A DNA stretch of 64,000 bases, from NCBI RefSeq assembly GCF_010723575.1, contig NZ_BLKZ01000001.1:4340001-4404000 (forward strand). The letters run 5' to 3'. The position numbers were made by a program, and so were the translations under genes. This document shows, piece after piece, positions 18,116-27,314 of the stretch; the stretch's first letter is position 1, and each line of letters begins with the position of its first letter. This DNA is from Mycobacterium bourgelatii (GTDB taxonomy: Bacteria > Actinomycetota > Actinomycetes > Mycobacteriales > Mycobacteriaceae). A model generated the notes under the pieces. The model ran no database searches. It was not told the origin of the DNA and saw nothing but the letters and a program-made list of their open reading frames with translations.

Positions 18116-19318
18116 ATGACTGCGGTCCAGTTGTGGGCTGGTGTGGACGTCGGCAAGGAGCATCACTGGGTGTGCGTGGTCGATGACCACGGTGCGGTGG
18201 TGCTTTCCCGAAAGTTCGTCAACGACGAGCAACAGATCCGTGGACTTGTTTCCGATGTGGACAAGCTCGGTGGGCAGGTGTCTTGGACAGTGGATCTGAC
18301 CACCGTCTACGCCACCCTGTTGTTGACGGTGCTCGCCGATGCCGGCAAGTCGGTGCGCTATCTGGCGGGCCGCCAGGTGTGGCAGGCCTCGGCGACCTAC
18401 CGCGGCGGGGAGGCCAAGACCGACGCCAAGGACGCGCGGGTGATCGCCGATCAATCCCGGATGCGCGGTGCCGATCTGCCGGTGCTGCACCCCGGCGATG
18501 ACGTGATCACCGAACTGCGGATGCTGACCGCCCATCGGACTGATCTGGTGGCTGATCGCACCCGCACCATCAACCGGCTGCGTCAACAGCTGGTAGCGGT
18601 CTGCCCGGCCCTGGAGCGAGCAGCTCAGCTGACCCAGGATCGTGGTTGGGTGGTGCTGCTGGCGCGCTACCAGCGTCCGAAAGCCATTCGGCAGAGCGGC
18701 CTTTCGCGGCTGACGCGGGTGCTGGCCGATGCCGGGGTGTAACGCCGCTGCAATCGCAGCGGCGGCCGTGGCTGCGGCGAAGACCCAGACGGTGCGCCTG
18801 CCGGGCGAAGAAGTCGCCGCTGGGCTGGTCGCACAACTGGCCCAGGAGGTGATCTCCCTCGATGAACGCATCAAGACCACCGACGCCGACATCGAGGGCC
18901 GATTTCGCCGCCATCCACTTGCTGAAGTAATCACCAGCATGCCCGGCATGGGATTTCGGCTCGGCGCCGAATTCCTGGCCGCTGTTGGTGACCCCGCCCT
19001 GATCGAGTCGGCTGACCAACTCGCGGCGTGGGCCGGGCTGGCCCCGGTCTCGCGACTCGGGAAACGCACTGGACGCCTGCACACCCGAAGCGCTACAGCC
19101 GACGACTGCGCCGGGTCATGTACATGTCCGCGCTCACCGCCATCCGCTGCGACCCGCTTTCCAAGGCCTATTACCAGCGCAAACGGAACGAAGGAAAACG
19201 ACCGATCGCGGCCACCATCTGCCTGGCGCGACGCCGCACCAACGTCCTCTACGCGCTCATCCGTGACAACCGCACCTGGCAACCCGACTCACCCCCAATC
19301 ACACAGTCGGCGGCTTGA
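18116..19318 (+). pseudogene. IS110-family DEDD transposase, two frameshifts
   Basis: ATG 18116 follows a GAGGCGAG site. The N-terminal RuvC-like DEDD domain is clear: GVDVGKEHHWVCVVDD, AKTDAKDARVIAD and RTRTINRLRQQL. The frame breaks at ~18738, where one extra T in GGTGTAAC makes a stop, and again at ~19085, where one C seems missing in CACACCCGAAG. Repairing both gives a ~400-residue transposase with the C-terminal Tnp_20 segment (ITSMPGMGFRLGAEFLA ... DQLAAWAGLAPVSR ... RRVMYMSALTA), which holds the catalytic Ser region. As read, no full-length product is made, so this copy is not autonomous. Confidence 0.88.
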
Positions 19319-19802
19319 CATCTTCATTGAGAGTCCTCTCGCGACCGCCGTCGCGGCGGCACGGGCGGCCCATGATGCCGGGGCCGTTGTCATGGTCAAT
19401 GCGTCGCCGGCAAGCGCCGACCGCAACGCCCTGGCCGAGTTGGCGGCCAGCGCCCACGTCGTCATCGTCAACGAGGCCGAGGCCGACGACTGGCCGTGGC
19501 GGCCAGACCATTTCGTCGTCACGTTGGGTAAGAGCGGAGCGCGGTACATCGGTCGTGACGGCGAGTTCGAGGTCCCCGCCCCGCCAGTTGAGGCGGTCGA
19601 CACCGCTGGGGCGGGTGACGTGTTCGCCGGTGTGCTGGCGGCGAATTGGCCACGCGACCCCGGCTCGGCCGTCCAACGGCGGCACGCGTTGCGACGTGCC
19701 TGTGCCGCAGGCGCTCTGGCCACTCTGGTACCCGGCGCAGGTGACTGCGCTCCGGACGCCGATGCTATCGACACCCTCTGTGACGGGTACTAGCCCACCC
19801 GC

Positions 19803-21839
19803 TCAAGGGATTTCGCGTTCGATCTCGTCGAGCCAGATACGCGCCGACATGTCCGACGGGGCGCGCCAGTCCCCGCGCGGCGACAGCGACCCACCGTGAG
19901 AAACCTTGGGACCGTTGGGCAGCGCCGATCGTTTGAATTGACTGAACGAGTAAAACCGCTGCGCGAACACACCCAGCCAATGCTTGATGGCCGCCAGGTC
20001 GTAGGCCGGACGGTTGCCCTCGGGAAAACCGGGCGGCCAATCGCCTCGCTCGGGATCGCTCCACGCGTGCCAGGCGAGGAAGGCGATCTTCGACGGCTGG
20101 AATCCGTAGCGCAGCACCTGGAACAAGGAAAAGTCCTGCAGCGCATAGGGCCCGACCTTCGCCTCACTGTCCTGCAGGTCTTCCTCCTCCCCCGACGGAA
20201 CCAATTCGGGAGTGATCTTGGTGTCGACGACCGACTGCAGCACTTCGGACACCTCGTCTTCGAACTGATTCGACGAGATGACCCAGCGGATCAGATGCTG
20301 GATAAGTGTCTTCGGCACACCGCCGTTGACGTTGTAGTGCGACATCTGGTCGCCGACACCGTATGTCGACCAACCCAGCGCCAGCTCGGACAGATCACCC
20401 GTCCCCAGCACGATCCCGCCGCGCTGGTTGGCCAACCGGAAGAGGTAGTCGGTGCGCAGACCGGCCTGCACGTTTTCGAAGGTGATGTCATACACCTTCT
20501 CGCCGCGCGCGAACGGATGCCCCATCTCCTCGAACATCCGCTTTGCGGTCTCGCGGATGTCGATCTCTCCGAACGTGATGCCCAGGGCGCGCGCCAGCCT
20601 CGTGGCGTTGCCTTTGGTGTGCTCGCCGGTGGCGAATCCGGGCAGTGTGAATCCGAGGATGTCGCTGCGCGGCCGACCTTCGCGGTCCATGGCCTTGGCC
20701 GCGACGATCAGTGCGTGTGTCGAGTCCAGCCCACCGGACACGCCGATGACCACCTTCGGATAGTTCAATGCGCGCAACCGTTGCTCCAGCCCCGCCACCT
20801 GGATGTTGTAGGCCTCGTAGCAATCCTGTTCCAGCCGTTCGCGATTGGCCGGGACGAACGGGAACCGTTCGATGTGGCGCAGTAGGCCGATATCGCCGGT
20901 CGGGGGGTCGAGCCGAAACTCAAGGCGGCGGAACGAATCCGTCGTGCCGCGGTGGTGGCGCCTGTTGTCGTCGAAGGTCCCCATCCGCAGGCGCTCCGAG
21001 CGAAGCAACTGGAGGTCGACGTCGGCGACGGACCGGCGCTCGCCCTTGGGAAAGCGCTCGGAACCCGCGAGCTGGGTGCCGTTTTCCCAGATCATGGTCT
21101 GGCCGTCCCACGCCAGATCGGTGGTGGATTCGCCTTCGCCGGCGGCGGCATAGACGTAGGCGGCCAGACATCTCGCCGACGCCGAGCGCGCCAGTAGGGA
21201 GCGATCCTCGGACCGCCCAATGGTGATCGGACTCCCGGACAGATTGGCCAGCACCGTCGCACCCGCCAGCGCCGCCTCCGCGCTGGGCGGGACCGGGACG
21301 AACATGTCCTCGCAGATCTCGACGTGCAGCACAAAGCCAGGCAGGTCGGACGCGGCGAACAACAGGTCGGGACCGAACGGGACTTCCGTGCCGCCGAGTC
21401 GGATCGTGCCCCGCTCATCGTCACCGGGTGCGATCTGGCGGCTTTCGTAGAACTCCCGATACGTGGGCAGGTACGACTTGGGCACCACCCCGAGCACCGC
21501 ACCGCGATGGATGACTACCGCGGTGTTGTAGATGCGGTGCAGGCGGCGCAACGGCGCGCCCACCACCAGGACGGGCAACAGGTCCGCGGAGGCCTCGACG
21601 ATGTCGAGCAGCGCCCGCTCGACGGCTTCGAGCAGGGTGTCCTGCAGCAGGATGTCCTCTATGGAATAACCGGTCAGGGTCAGCTCGGGGAAAACCGCCA
21701 GCGCGACGCCCTCCTTGTGACACTCGCGCGCCAATCCCAGTACTGACTCGGCATTGGCGGCCGGGTCGCCGATGGTGGTGTGTTGCGTGCACGCGGCGAC
21801 GCGCACGAACCCGTGCTGGTATGCGGAGTAGAAGTTCAT
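19803..21839 (-). CDS. nadE: Glutamine-dependent NAD+ synthetase
   Basis: A 678-residue two-domain NadE, like M. tuberculosis Rv2438c (679 aa). The N-terminal nitrilase-type glutaminase has the Glu-Lys-Cys triad in FPELTLTGYS, PKSYLPTYREFYE and HVEICEDMFVP. The C-terminal synthetase has the P-loop GVSGGLDST and the downstream GTGDLSELALGW. It makes NAD+ from deamido-NAD+, the step after NadD. The gene ends 10 bases from the convergent rbsK remnant. In M. tuberculosis proB follows upstream; here 18.5 kb of accessory DNA intervenes. Confidence 0.96.
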   Translation of the reverse strand: MNFYSAYQHGFVRVAACTQHTTIGDPAANAESVLGLARECHKEGVALAVFPELTLTGYSIEDILLQDTLLEAVERALLDIVEASADLLPVLVVGAPLRRLHRIYNTAVVIHRGAVLGVVPKSYLPTYREFYESRQIAPGDDERGTIRLGGTEVPFGPDLLFAASDLPGFVLHVEICEDMFVPVPPSAEAALAGATVLANLSGSPITIGRSEDRSLLARSASARCLAAYVYAAAGEGESTTDLAWDGQTMIWENGTQLAGSERFPKGERRSVADVDLQLLRSERLRMGTFDDNRRHHRGTTDSFRRLEFRLDPPTGDIGLLRHIERFPFVPANRERLEQDCYEAYNIQVAGLEQRLRALNYPKVVIGVSGGLDSTHALIVAAKAMDREGRPRSDILGFTLPGFATGEHTKGNATRLARALGITFGEIDIRETAKRMFEEMGHPFARGEKVYDITFENVQAGLRTDYLFRLANQRGGIVLGTGDLSELALGWSTYGVGDQMSHYNVNGGVPKTLIQHLIRWVISSNQFEDEVSEVLQSVVDTKITPELVPSGEEEDLQDSEAKVGPYALQDFSLFQVLRYGFQPSKIAFLAWHAWSDPERGDWPPGFPEGNRPAYDLAAIKHWLGVFAQRFYSFSQFKRSALPNGPKVSHGGSLSPRGDWRAPSDMSARIWLDEIEREIP

Positions 21840-21920
21840 CGCCTCTCATTCTTGCGTGGCGGGGTCCTGTCGCCGAATTACCCACACCTTCGGAACCGCA
21901 ATCAGCCCGCCGCGGGCAAC

Positions 21921-21926
21921 TACGCT
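21921..21926 (+). promoter_or_regulatory. -10 hexamer for leaderless sirtuin gene
   Basis: TACGCT is followed by 7 bases and then GTG 21934, with no ribosome-binding site. This is the leaderless layout also seen in this window at 17458 and 55043. It is the reason the start at 21934 is preferred over upstream codons. Confidence 0.5.
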
Positions 21927-21933
21927 CGGCGTT

Positions 21934-22770
21934 GTGGAATCTCCCGAGCTCGTCGCGCTCCTGGCCGGCCGCAAGGTCGCGGTGCTGACGGGTGCCGGGC
22001 TGTCCACCGACTCGGGCATACCCGACTACCGCGGCCCCGATTCACCGCCGAGCAACCCTATGACTATCCGCCAGTTCACCTCGGACCCGGCATTTCGGCA
22101 GCGCTACTGGGCTCGCAACCACGTGGGCTGGCGGCACATGGACGAGACGCAGCCCAACGCCGGGCACCGGGCGCTGGCGGAACTGGAACGGTGCGGCGTG
22201 GTGACCGGTGTGATCACCCAGAACGTCGACCTGCTGCACACGAAGGCGGGCAGCCGAAATGTGGTCAACCTGCACGGCACCTACGCGCGGGTGGCCTGCC
22301 TGGGTTGTGGTTACACGACGAGCCGCGCCGCCCTGGCCGAGCAGCTCGAAGCGCTGAACCCGGGGTTCATCGAGCGGGCCGAGGACGTGGGCGGGATAGC
22401 GGTGGCGCCGGACGCCGACGCGGCGGTTGCCGACACCGCGTCGTTCCGCTACGTCGACTGCCCCTCGTGCGGCGGCATGCTCAAGCCCGACATTGTCTAC
22501 TTTGGCGAGAATGTCCCGAAACGCGTTGTGGCGCAGGCGTATGAGCTCGTCGATCAGGCTGAAGCGCTGTTGGTCGCGGGCTCGTCGCTGACCGTGTTCT
22601 CCGGTTACCGGTTCGTCCGTCACGCCGTCTCACTCGGCATCCCCGTCGCGATCGTCAACCGCGGCCCCACCCGGGGCGATGCGTTGGCCAACGTGAAAGT
22701 CGACGGTGGCTGTTCGGAACTGCTCACGCTGCTCGCCGGCGAGTTAGCGCGGTCGGCTCTCAGACGCTAA
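21934..22770 (+). CDS. Sir2 family NAD-dependent protein deacylase (sirtuin)
   Basis: A 278-residue sirtuin from GTG 21934. Motifs: GAGLSTDSGIPDYRG for NAD, TQNVDLLH, the catalytic His in NLHGTY, a zinc finger CLGC...CPSC, and VAGSSLTVFSGYRF. The DYRG and QNVD-LLHTKAGS pattern fits the SIRT4-like (class II) sirtuins, which often act on acyl or lipoyl groups rather than acetyl-lysine. The ~60 residues between the Cys pairs are longer than in CobB. It is next to nadE, whose product NAD+ is its cosubstrate; this may be chance. M. tuberculosis has no sirtuin here. Confidence 0.9.
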   Translation: MESPELVALLAGRKVAVLTGAGLSTDSGIPDYRGPDSPPSNPMTIRQFTSDPAFRQRYWARNHVGWRHMDETQPNAGHRALAELERCGVVTGVITQNVDLLHTKAGSRNVVNLHGTYARVACLGCGYTTSRAALAEQLEALNPGFIERAEDVGGIAVAPDADAAVADTASFRYVDCPSCGGMLKPDIVYFGENVPKRVVAQAYELVDQAEALLVAGSSLTVFSGYRFVRHAVSLGIPVAIVNRGPTRGDALANVKVDGGCSELLTLLAGELARSALRR

Positions 22771-22774
22771 CGCG

Positions 22775-24034
22775 TTAGAACGTGCAGGGCAGGCGGCGGA
22801 CGCCGTGAATGAAGTTGCCCGCCAGGTATTCCGGCTCGCCCGCCTGAACATCGGGTACCTGTTGGAGTAACTCGCCGAACAGTGCGCGAAGTTGCGCTCG
22901 CGCGACATGAGCACCTAGGCAGAAGTGCACTCCACCGCCACCGAAGCCCACATGCGGGTTGGGGTTGCGGCTCAGGTCGAAACGCTCGGGATGGTCGAAT
23001 GCCTCGGTGTCCCAGTTAGCGGACGCATAGAACATCACCACCTTCTCCCCCGCTCGGATGGTCTGGCCGCCTAGCTCGAAATCCGTTGCGGCCGTGCGCC
23101 GGAAGGTCATGACCGGGGTGGCCCACCGGATGAACTCCTCTACCGCCGTCCCGATCCGATCCTCGAAAGCCGCTGCCAGCCAGGCCCGCTGGTCGGGGAA
23201 GTCGGTGAGGGCTTTTATCGCGTGACTGGCGGTCTGGCGGGTGGTGTCGTTGCCGGCCACGGCGAGCAGCACGAAGAATGCCGCCACATCGGCATCCGAC
23301 AGTCGCTCGCCGTCCACTTCGGCGTTGACCAGGCCACTGAACAGGTCTTCGCCGGGATTCTCGCGGCGCTCGGCGGCCAGTTGCAGGGCGACCTGATGCA
23401 GATAGATCTGGTTCTCGAACAGCACCTGCAGCGGTTCGCGTCCGTCGAGATACACCGGGTCCGCCCAGGACACCAACGCATCGGCGGCGTGGGCGACCTT
23501 GTGGCGTTCGGCCTCCGGGATGCCCACCATGTCGGACAAGGTGCGGATGGGCAGTTCCTTGGCGCAGTATTCGACGAAATCGGCGCCGGAACCGGCCGCC
23601 TTGAACTCCTCGACGATGGCCTTGGCGTTGGCCTTTATCGACTCCTCGATGCGACGGACCTGGCGCGGGGTGAACGCGGCGCTGACCAGCTTGCGCAGCT
23701 TGGTGTGCCGGGGCGGGTCCATGGCCAGGAAGGACTGCGACGCCTCGAGCAACTCCTCGGGGACGGTCTCGAACAGCACCCCCTTGCCGGACAGGAACAC
23801 CTCGTTGTTGCGGCTGACGGTGACGATGTCGGCGCGCCGGGTGACGGCCCAGTAGCCAGGGTCGTTGGGATCGTGCATCAGCGCATCCTCGACCGGAGGG
23901 TGCCAGCTCACCGGGCGTTCGGACCGCAACACTGCGAACGAGCGTTCCCGCTCCGCCGCTGTGGTGGCCCAAAACTTGCGCGACGACAGATCGATTACGT
24001 CATAGGCACGGCCGTCCGCCTGCATCGCAGTCAT
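22775..24034 (-). CDS. Cytochrome P450
   Basis: A 419-residue soluble P450. The oxygen-binding I-helix is VAGNDTTR, the ExxR motif is EEFIRW, and the heme-binding loop FGGGGVHFCLGAHVAR holds the axial Cys. The overall pattern recalls mycobacterial sterol or fatty-acid P450s (CYP125/142/124 neighbourhood of sequence space), but I cannot assign a CYP family by eye. The start is ATG 24034 with GAGGACC upstream. It ends 5 bases from the sirtuin stop (convergent). No ferredoxin gene is adjacent. A 15-bp palindrome lies 64 bases upstream. Confidence 0.9.
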   Translation of the reverse strand: MTAMQADGRAYDVIDLSSRKFWATTAAERERSFAVLRSERPVSWHPPVEDALMHDPNDPGYWAVTRRADIVTVSRNNEVFLSGKGVLFETVPEELLEASQSFLAMDPPRHTKLRKLVSAAFTPRQVRRIEESIKANAKAIVEEFKAAGSGADFVEYCAKELPIRTLSDMVGIPEAERHKVAHAADALVSWADPVYLDGREPLQVLFENQIYLHQVALQLAAERRENPGEDLFSGLVNAEVDGERLSDADVAAFFVLLAVAGNDTTRQTASHAIKALTDFPDQRAWLAAAFEDRIGTAVEEFIRWATPVMTFRRTAATDFELGGQTIRAGEKVVMFYASANWDTEAFDHPERFDLSRNPNPHVGFGGGGVHFCLGAHVARAQLRALFGELLQQVPDVQAGEPEYLAGNFIHGVRRLPCTF

Positions 24035-24097
24035 CGGTCCTCATCCCTCCCTCTGACTGGCCAGGCTGTGATGCCAGTCTCAGCTTGACCATATGTG

Positions 24098-24112
24098 TAG
24101 ACAGTATGTCTA
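24098..24112. promoter_or_regulatory. Perfect 15-bp palindrome upstream of the P450
   Basis: TAGACA-GTA-TGTCTA is a perfect inverted repeat 64 bases before the P450 start. The arms and 3-base centre suit a dimeric TetR- or GntR-type repressor. No regulator gene is adjacent. It is a good operator candidate by sequence only. Confidence 0.5.
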
Positions 24113-24144
24113 GTCAAGATGTCGGAAGGAACATGCCAAAGGGA

Positions 24145-24324
24145 TCAAGCGGCGAGGCGCGACCTTCTCAGCTCGGCGACGAAGCTACGGCCCTGGTTGT
24201 CGACGACCTGCCACGAGTAGGGGCCGATGCGCCGCGAATAGCCGAGCATCTGGACCGCCGACTGGCCGTCTTGCTCATTGATGTTGTCGACTCGTAAGCC
24301 ATTGGATGTTGTCAGTGCCCACAT
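24145..24324 (-). CDS. Small conserved-type protein of unknown function
   Basis: A 59-residue protein starting at ATG 24324, 6 bases after AGGAG. It has no membrane segment and no motif I recognise. The composition (MWALTTSNGLRV..., ...VVDNQGRSFVAEL) looks like a compact folded domain with a central aromatic pair (YSRRIGPYSW). The clear ribosome-binding site supports it being real. The frame continues upstream without a stop to 24414, but that extension has no better start. It runs towards the P450 promoter region and is transcribed in the same direction as the P450, so read-through is possible. Confidence 0.5.
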   Translation of the reverse strand: MWALTTSNGLRVDNINEQDGQSAVQMLGYSRRIGPYSWQVVDNQGRSFVAELRRSRLAA

Positions 24325-24869
24325 GGTGTTCTCCTGTTCTGCGAGGTAACAACAGGTTTGCGGGCGCGGCTTGCGAAATTCTGATGGAAAGCTTGGAGAA
24401 CCCGTTCTCCGCACTTACGTTGATGAAGCCGTCACGGTCGCGGCGTGCGTTACGCACGAAACTTTCAATGCTGCAACCGGTTTGGCGTTCGATCCGGTGA
24501 CCGACCGGACATCGCCGCCGCCACGATGCCCGCGTCTGCACACCAGCCTCTAATGCGTCGCGTCGTCCACGTAGACCCAGCCGGACTGCTGCGGCATTGA
24601 CAGTTCCAAAGTGTTCACTTAGTCTTCCCAAGTGTTCACTTAGTAAACGCGGGTCGAGGTCGGCGGGAGGTTGAGGTGGCTGGCAGCGCGGCTTGTTACC
24701 TCGTGGCGTACTCGCCGGACCTTGCCGCTGGTTGTTCACCGCACGTCGGTCCTGGGCCGCGGTCTCGAAAAACTGATGCTCGCCGGCAGGACCGGTGCGC
24801 TACGGCGCACTGAAGGCACCCGAGGCGAGTCTTGGCTGCGTGGCGGAGCAGTTCAGAAGGGTTGTGACA
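24325..24869. other. 545-bp gap with a tandem operator-like site
   Basis: I see no convincing gene between the small protein and the PPE gene. Frames that stay open here lack ribosome-binding sites and family resemblance. The gap holds the tandem repeat at 24609-24644 and presumably the PPE promoter. Confidence 0.5.
24609..24644. repeat. Tandem 15-bp operator-like repeat
   Basis: AAGTGTTCACTTAGT occurs at 24609-24623 and again, identical, at 24630-24644. The period is 21 bases, so both lie on the same helix face. Each contains the inverted repeat AAGTG-TT-CACTT. The reverse complement ACTAAGTGAACACTT matches 13 of 15 bases of a site just upstream of tetR (39694-39708). It lies 226 bases before the PPE start. 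Confidence 0.6.
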
Positions 24870-25098
24870 ATGAACTTTTCGGCCTTACCGCCGGAGATCA
24901 ACTCGCTCAGGATCTTCTCCGGCGCCGGGCCGGGCCCAATGTTGGCAGCGGCGGCGGCCTGGGACGGCTTGGCGGCGGAACTGGCTGCAGCCGCAAGCTC
25001 TTTCGGGGCAGTTACCTTGGGACTGGCCGAACAGTCGTGGCGAGGGCCGGCGGCTGCAGCGATGGCAGCCGCGGCGGCGCCGCACGCGGCGTGGCTAA

Positions 25099-26791
25099 CC
25101 CAGATTTTTCGTGAAATGCCTCGAGAAACGGGGTGTAGATAAGCGAAAGTGCCTGTCCTGCAAGGGATAATTGGACTTGTCTACGGTTCAATCGGTCCCA
25201 AGGGAAGGCACTTCGCGAGTGAAGAATATCGCGCTAGCATCGCGGGTGAAAGTGTCTGCTGACGGGCATGGTGTCGTGTCGCACGCCGGGATGGGCATGC
25301 TGCGCGAGCTCGCGGACCGCACGGGGTTGTCGGCGCAGGTCACCGCCGCGTTGGCCGACACGTACCGGGGCCCGTGGGTGTATGCGCCCGGGGACGTGTT
25401 CGCCGATCTGGCGGCCGCGGTCGCCGACGGCGCGGACTGCATCGACGCAGTTGGTCAACTGTGCGGCGATCGTGAGCATGTGTTCGGCGCGAAGGCGTCG
25501 ACGACCACTATGTGGCGGTTGATCGATCAGCGCATCGATGCCGCACACCTGCCGGGGGTGCGCACAGCGCGGGCTCGGGCGCGGGCGGCGGCCTGGGCGG
25601 CCGGAGCCGCCCCCACCCAGGGGTGGCTGCACATCGACATCGACGCCACCCTGGTGATCGATCACTCCGACAACAAGACCGGCGCTGCGGCGACCTGGAA
25701 GAAAACCTATGGTCATCACCCGCTGCTGGCGTTTCTGGACCGCCCGGACATCGCCGGCGGGGAGGCCCTGGCCGGGCTGCTGCGCAACGGTAACGCCGGC
25801 TCCAACACCGCCTCCGATCACGTCATCGTCCTCGAGCAGGCGCTGGCCGCCCTGCCGCGGCGATACCAGCCCGACCCGCCCATCCCGAGGATCCCGACAA
25901 CCCGAAGCTGCTGGTGCGCTGCGACACCGCCGGGTCCACCCACCGCTTCGCCCAGGCGTGCCGCAGGCTGGGGGTGGGGTTCTCCTTCGGCTACCCCGTC
26001 GATTGGCGGGTCCAAGACGCCGTGGACACCCTGACCCTCGCCGATGTCTGGGACCCGGCCATCGACACCGACGGCGGTATCCGCGAGGGCGCCTGGGTCG
26101 CCGAGGCCACCGGTCTGGTCAACCTGTCCTCATGGCCGGCCGGAACCCGGCTGATCCTGCGCAAAGAACGCCCCCACCCCGGGGCCCAGCTGCGGTTCAC
26201 CGACGCCGACGGCATGCGCGTGACCGCGTTCATCACCGACACCGCACCCGGGGTCATCCCTGGTCAAGTCGCCGGATTGGAGTTGCGGCACCGCCAGCAC
26301 GCCCGCATCGAGGACCGCATCCGCGAACTAAAGGCCACCGGGCTGCGCAACTTTCCGTGCCACTCGTTTTGGTCCAACGCCGCCTGGCTGGAAATCATCC
26401 TGGCCGCCACCGATCTGGTCACCTGGGCCCGGCTGATCGGCTTTCACGACCACCCCGGCCTGGCCCGCATCGAGATCACCACATTCCGCTACCGGATCCT
26501 GCACATCGCCGCCCGCATCACCCACGGCGCACGCCAACAACGGCTACGCCTCGATGCCACCTGGCGATGGGCCGCAGCCATCGCGACCGCCTGGCAACAC
26601 ATCCGCACCGCCTTCGGATAACACCCCGGCGACCACCACCCAACCGACCACGAAAGACCACCGGCCCCAGGAAAGCCCGCCCCGCCCGGCGACACGGGAC
26701 AACTCTCCACGCCACCACACCGAAAATGCCTACCCAACAACACCATTCAGCGCCAGAACGGCTCAATCATCAATTCGATGCAAAATCGAGG
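25099..26791 (+). mobile_element. IS1380-family insertion sequence in the PPE gene
   Basis: 1,693 bases flanked by CTAA at 25095-25098 and 26792-26795, a 4-base target duplication as expected for IS1380. The imperfect terminal inverted repeats are CCCAGATTTTTCGTGAAATG at the left and, read inward on the other strand, CCTCGATTTTGCATCGAATT at the right; both begin with CC. It carries one transposase gene in the same direction as the PPE gene. Confidence 0.9.
25219..26621 (+). pseudogene. IS1380-family DDE transposase, one frameshift
   Basis: The start GTG 25219 follows AAGGGAAGG. The first frame covers the N-terminus and the first catalytic Asp region (WLHIDIDATLVIDHSDNK) up to ~25885. The frame then moves: a C appears to be missing in GACCCGCCCATCC, after which the second frame continues (LLVRCDTAGSTHRF, ...ELKATGLRNFPCHSFWSNAAWLE with the catalytic Glu region). 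Repaired length is ~467 residues, normal for the family. As read, the product is truncated before the last catalytic residues. The indel sits in a C-rich run, so sequencing error is possible. Confidence 0.85.
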
Positions 26792-27314
26792 CTAAAGGCG
26801 GCGGCGAGCAATTCGGAGCGGGCGGCAGCGCAGGCGCGGACCGCGGTGAACGCGTTTGAGGCCGTGCGGGCGGCAGCGATACATCCGAAGATGGTCGCGG
26901 CAAACCGAAACCAATTTGTCTCGCTGGTGTTGTCGAACTTCTTCGGCCAGAACGCCCCGCTGATCGCGGCGACCGAAGCTGCCTATGAACAGATGTGGGC
27001 TCAGGATGTGGCGGCGATGGTTGGCTACCACGCCGGGGCTTCGGCCGTGGTCTCGGCGTTGGAGCCGTTCGTTCAGCCACTGCAAGGCCTGGCCGGCTTG
27101 CGGACTCAGATCGCAGCCGCGCCCGCGGCAGCGGCAGCATCGGCAGCGGCCCCCGCCCGGATGCTCGCCATTCAACTTGGCGTCGCCAACGTCGGCGTGG
27201 GCAACGTCGGGAACGGAAACGTCGGCTTGCTCAACTTCGGCAGCGGAAACCGGCTCTTCGCAGTTGAGGGTGTAGGACGGTCAACTGTTTTCGGCCGGTG
27301 ATTGGGGTGTCTGG

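Larger units (their letters stand above)
17881..19337 (+). mobile_element. IS110-family insertion sequence in rbsK
   Basis: About 1,457 bases, bounded by TCCT at 17877-17880 and again at 19334-19337; the exact ends within this 4-base match are ambiguous. There are no terminal inverted repeats, as expected for IS110. CT directly flanks both ends, which fits the CT core dinucleotide of IS110-type recombination. The element has ~235 non-coding bases before the transposase gene and a short right end. The transposase is broken by two 1-base shifts. Confidence 0.85.

Noticed and set aside
24275..24739. A 154-codon minus-strand frame in the gap before the PPE gene
   Set aside because: It overlaps the better-supported 59-codon gene, has no ribosome-binding site and a random-looking composition.
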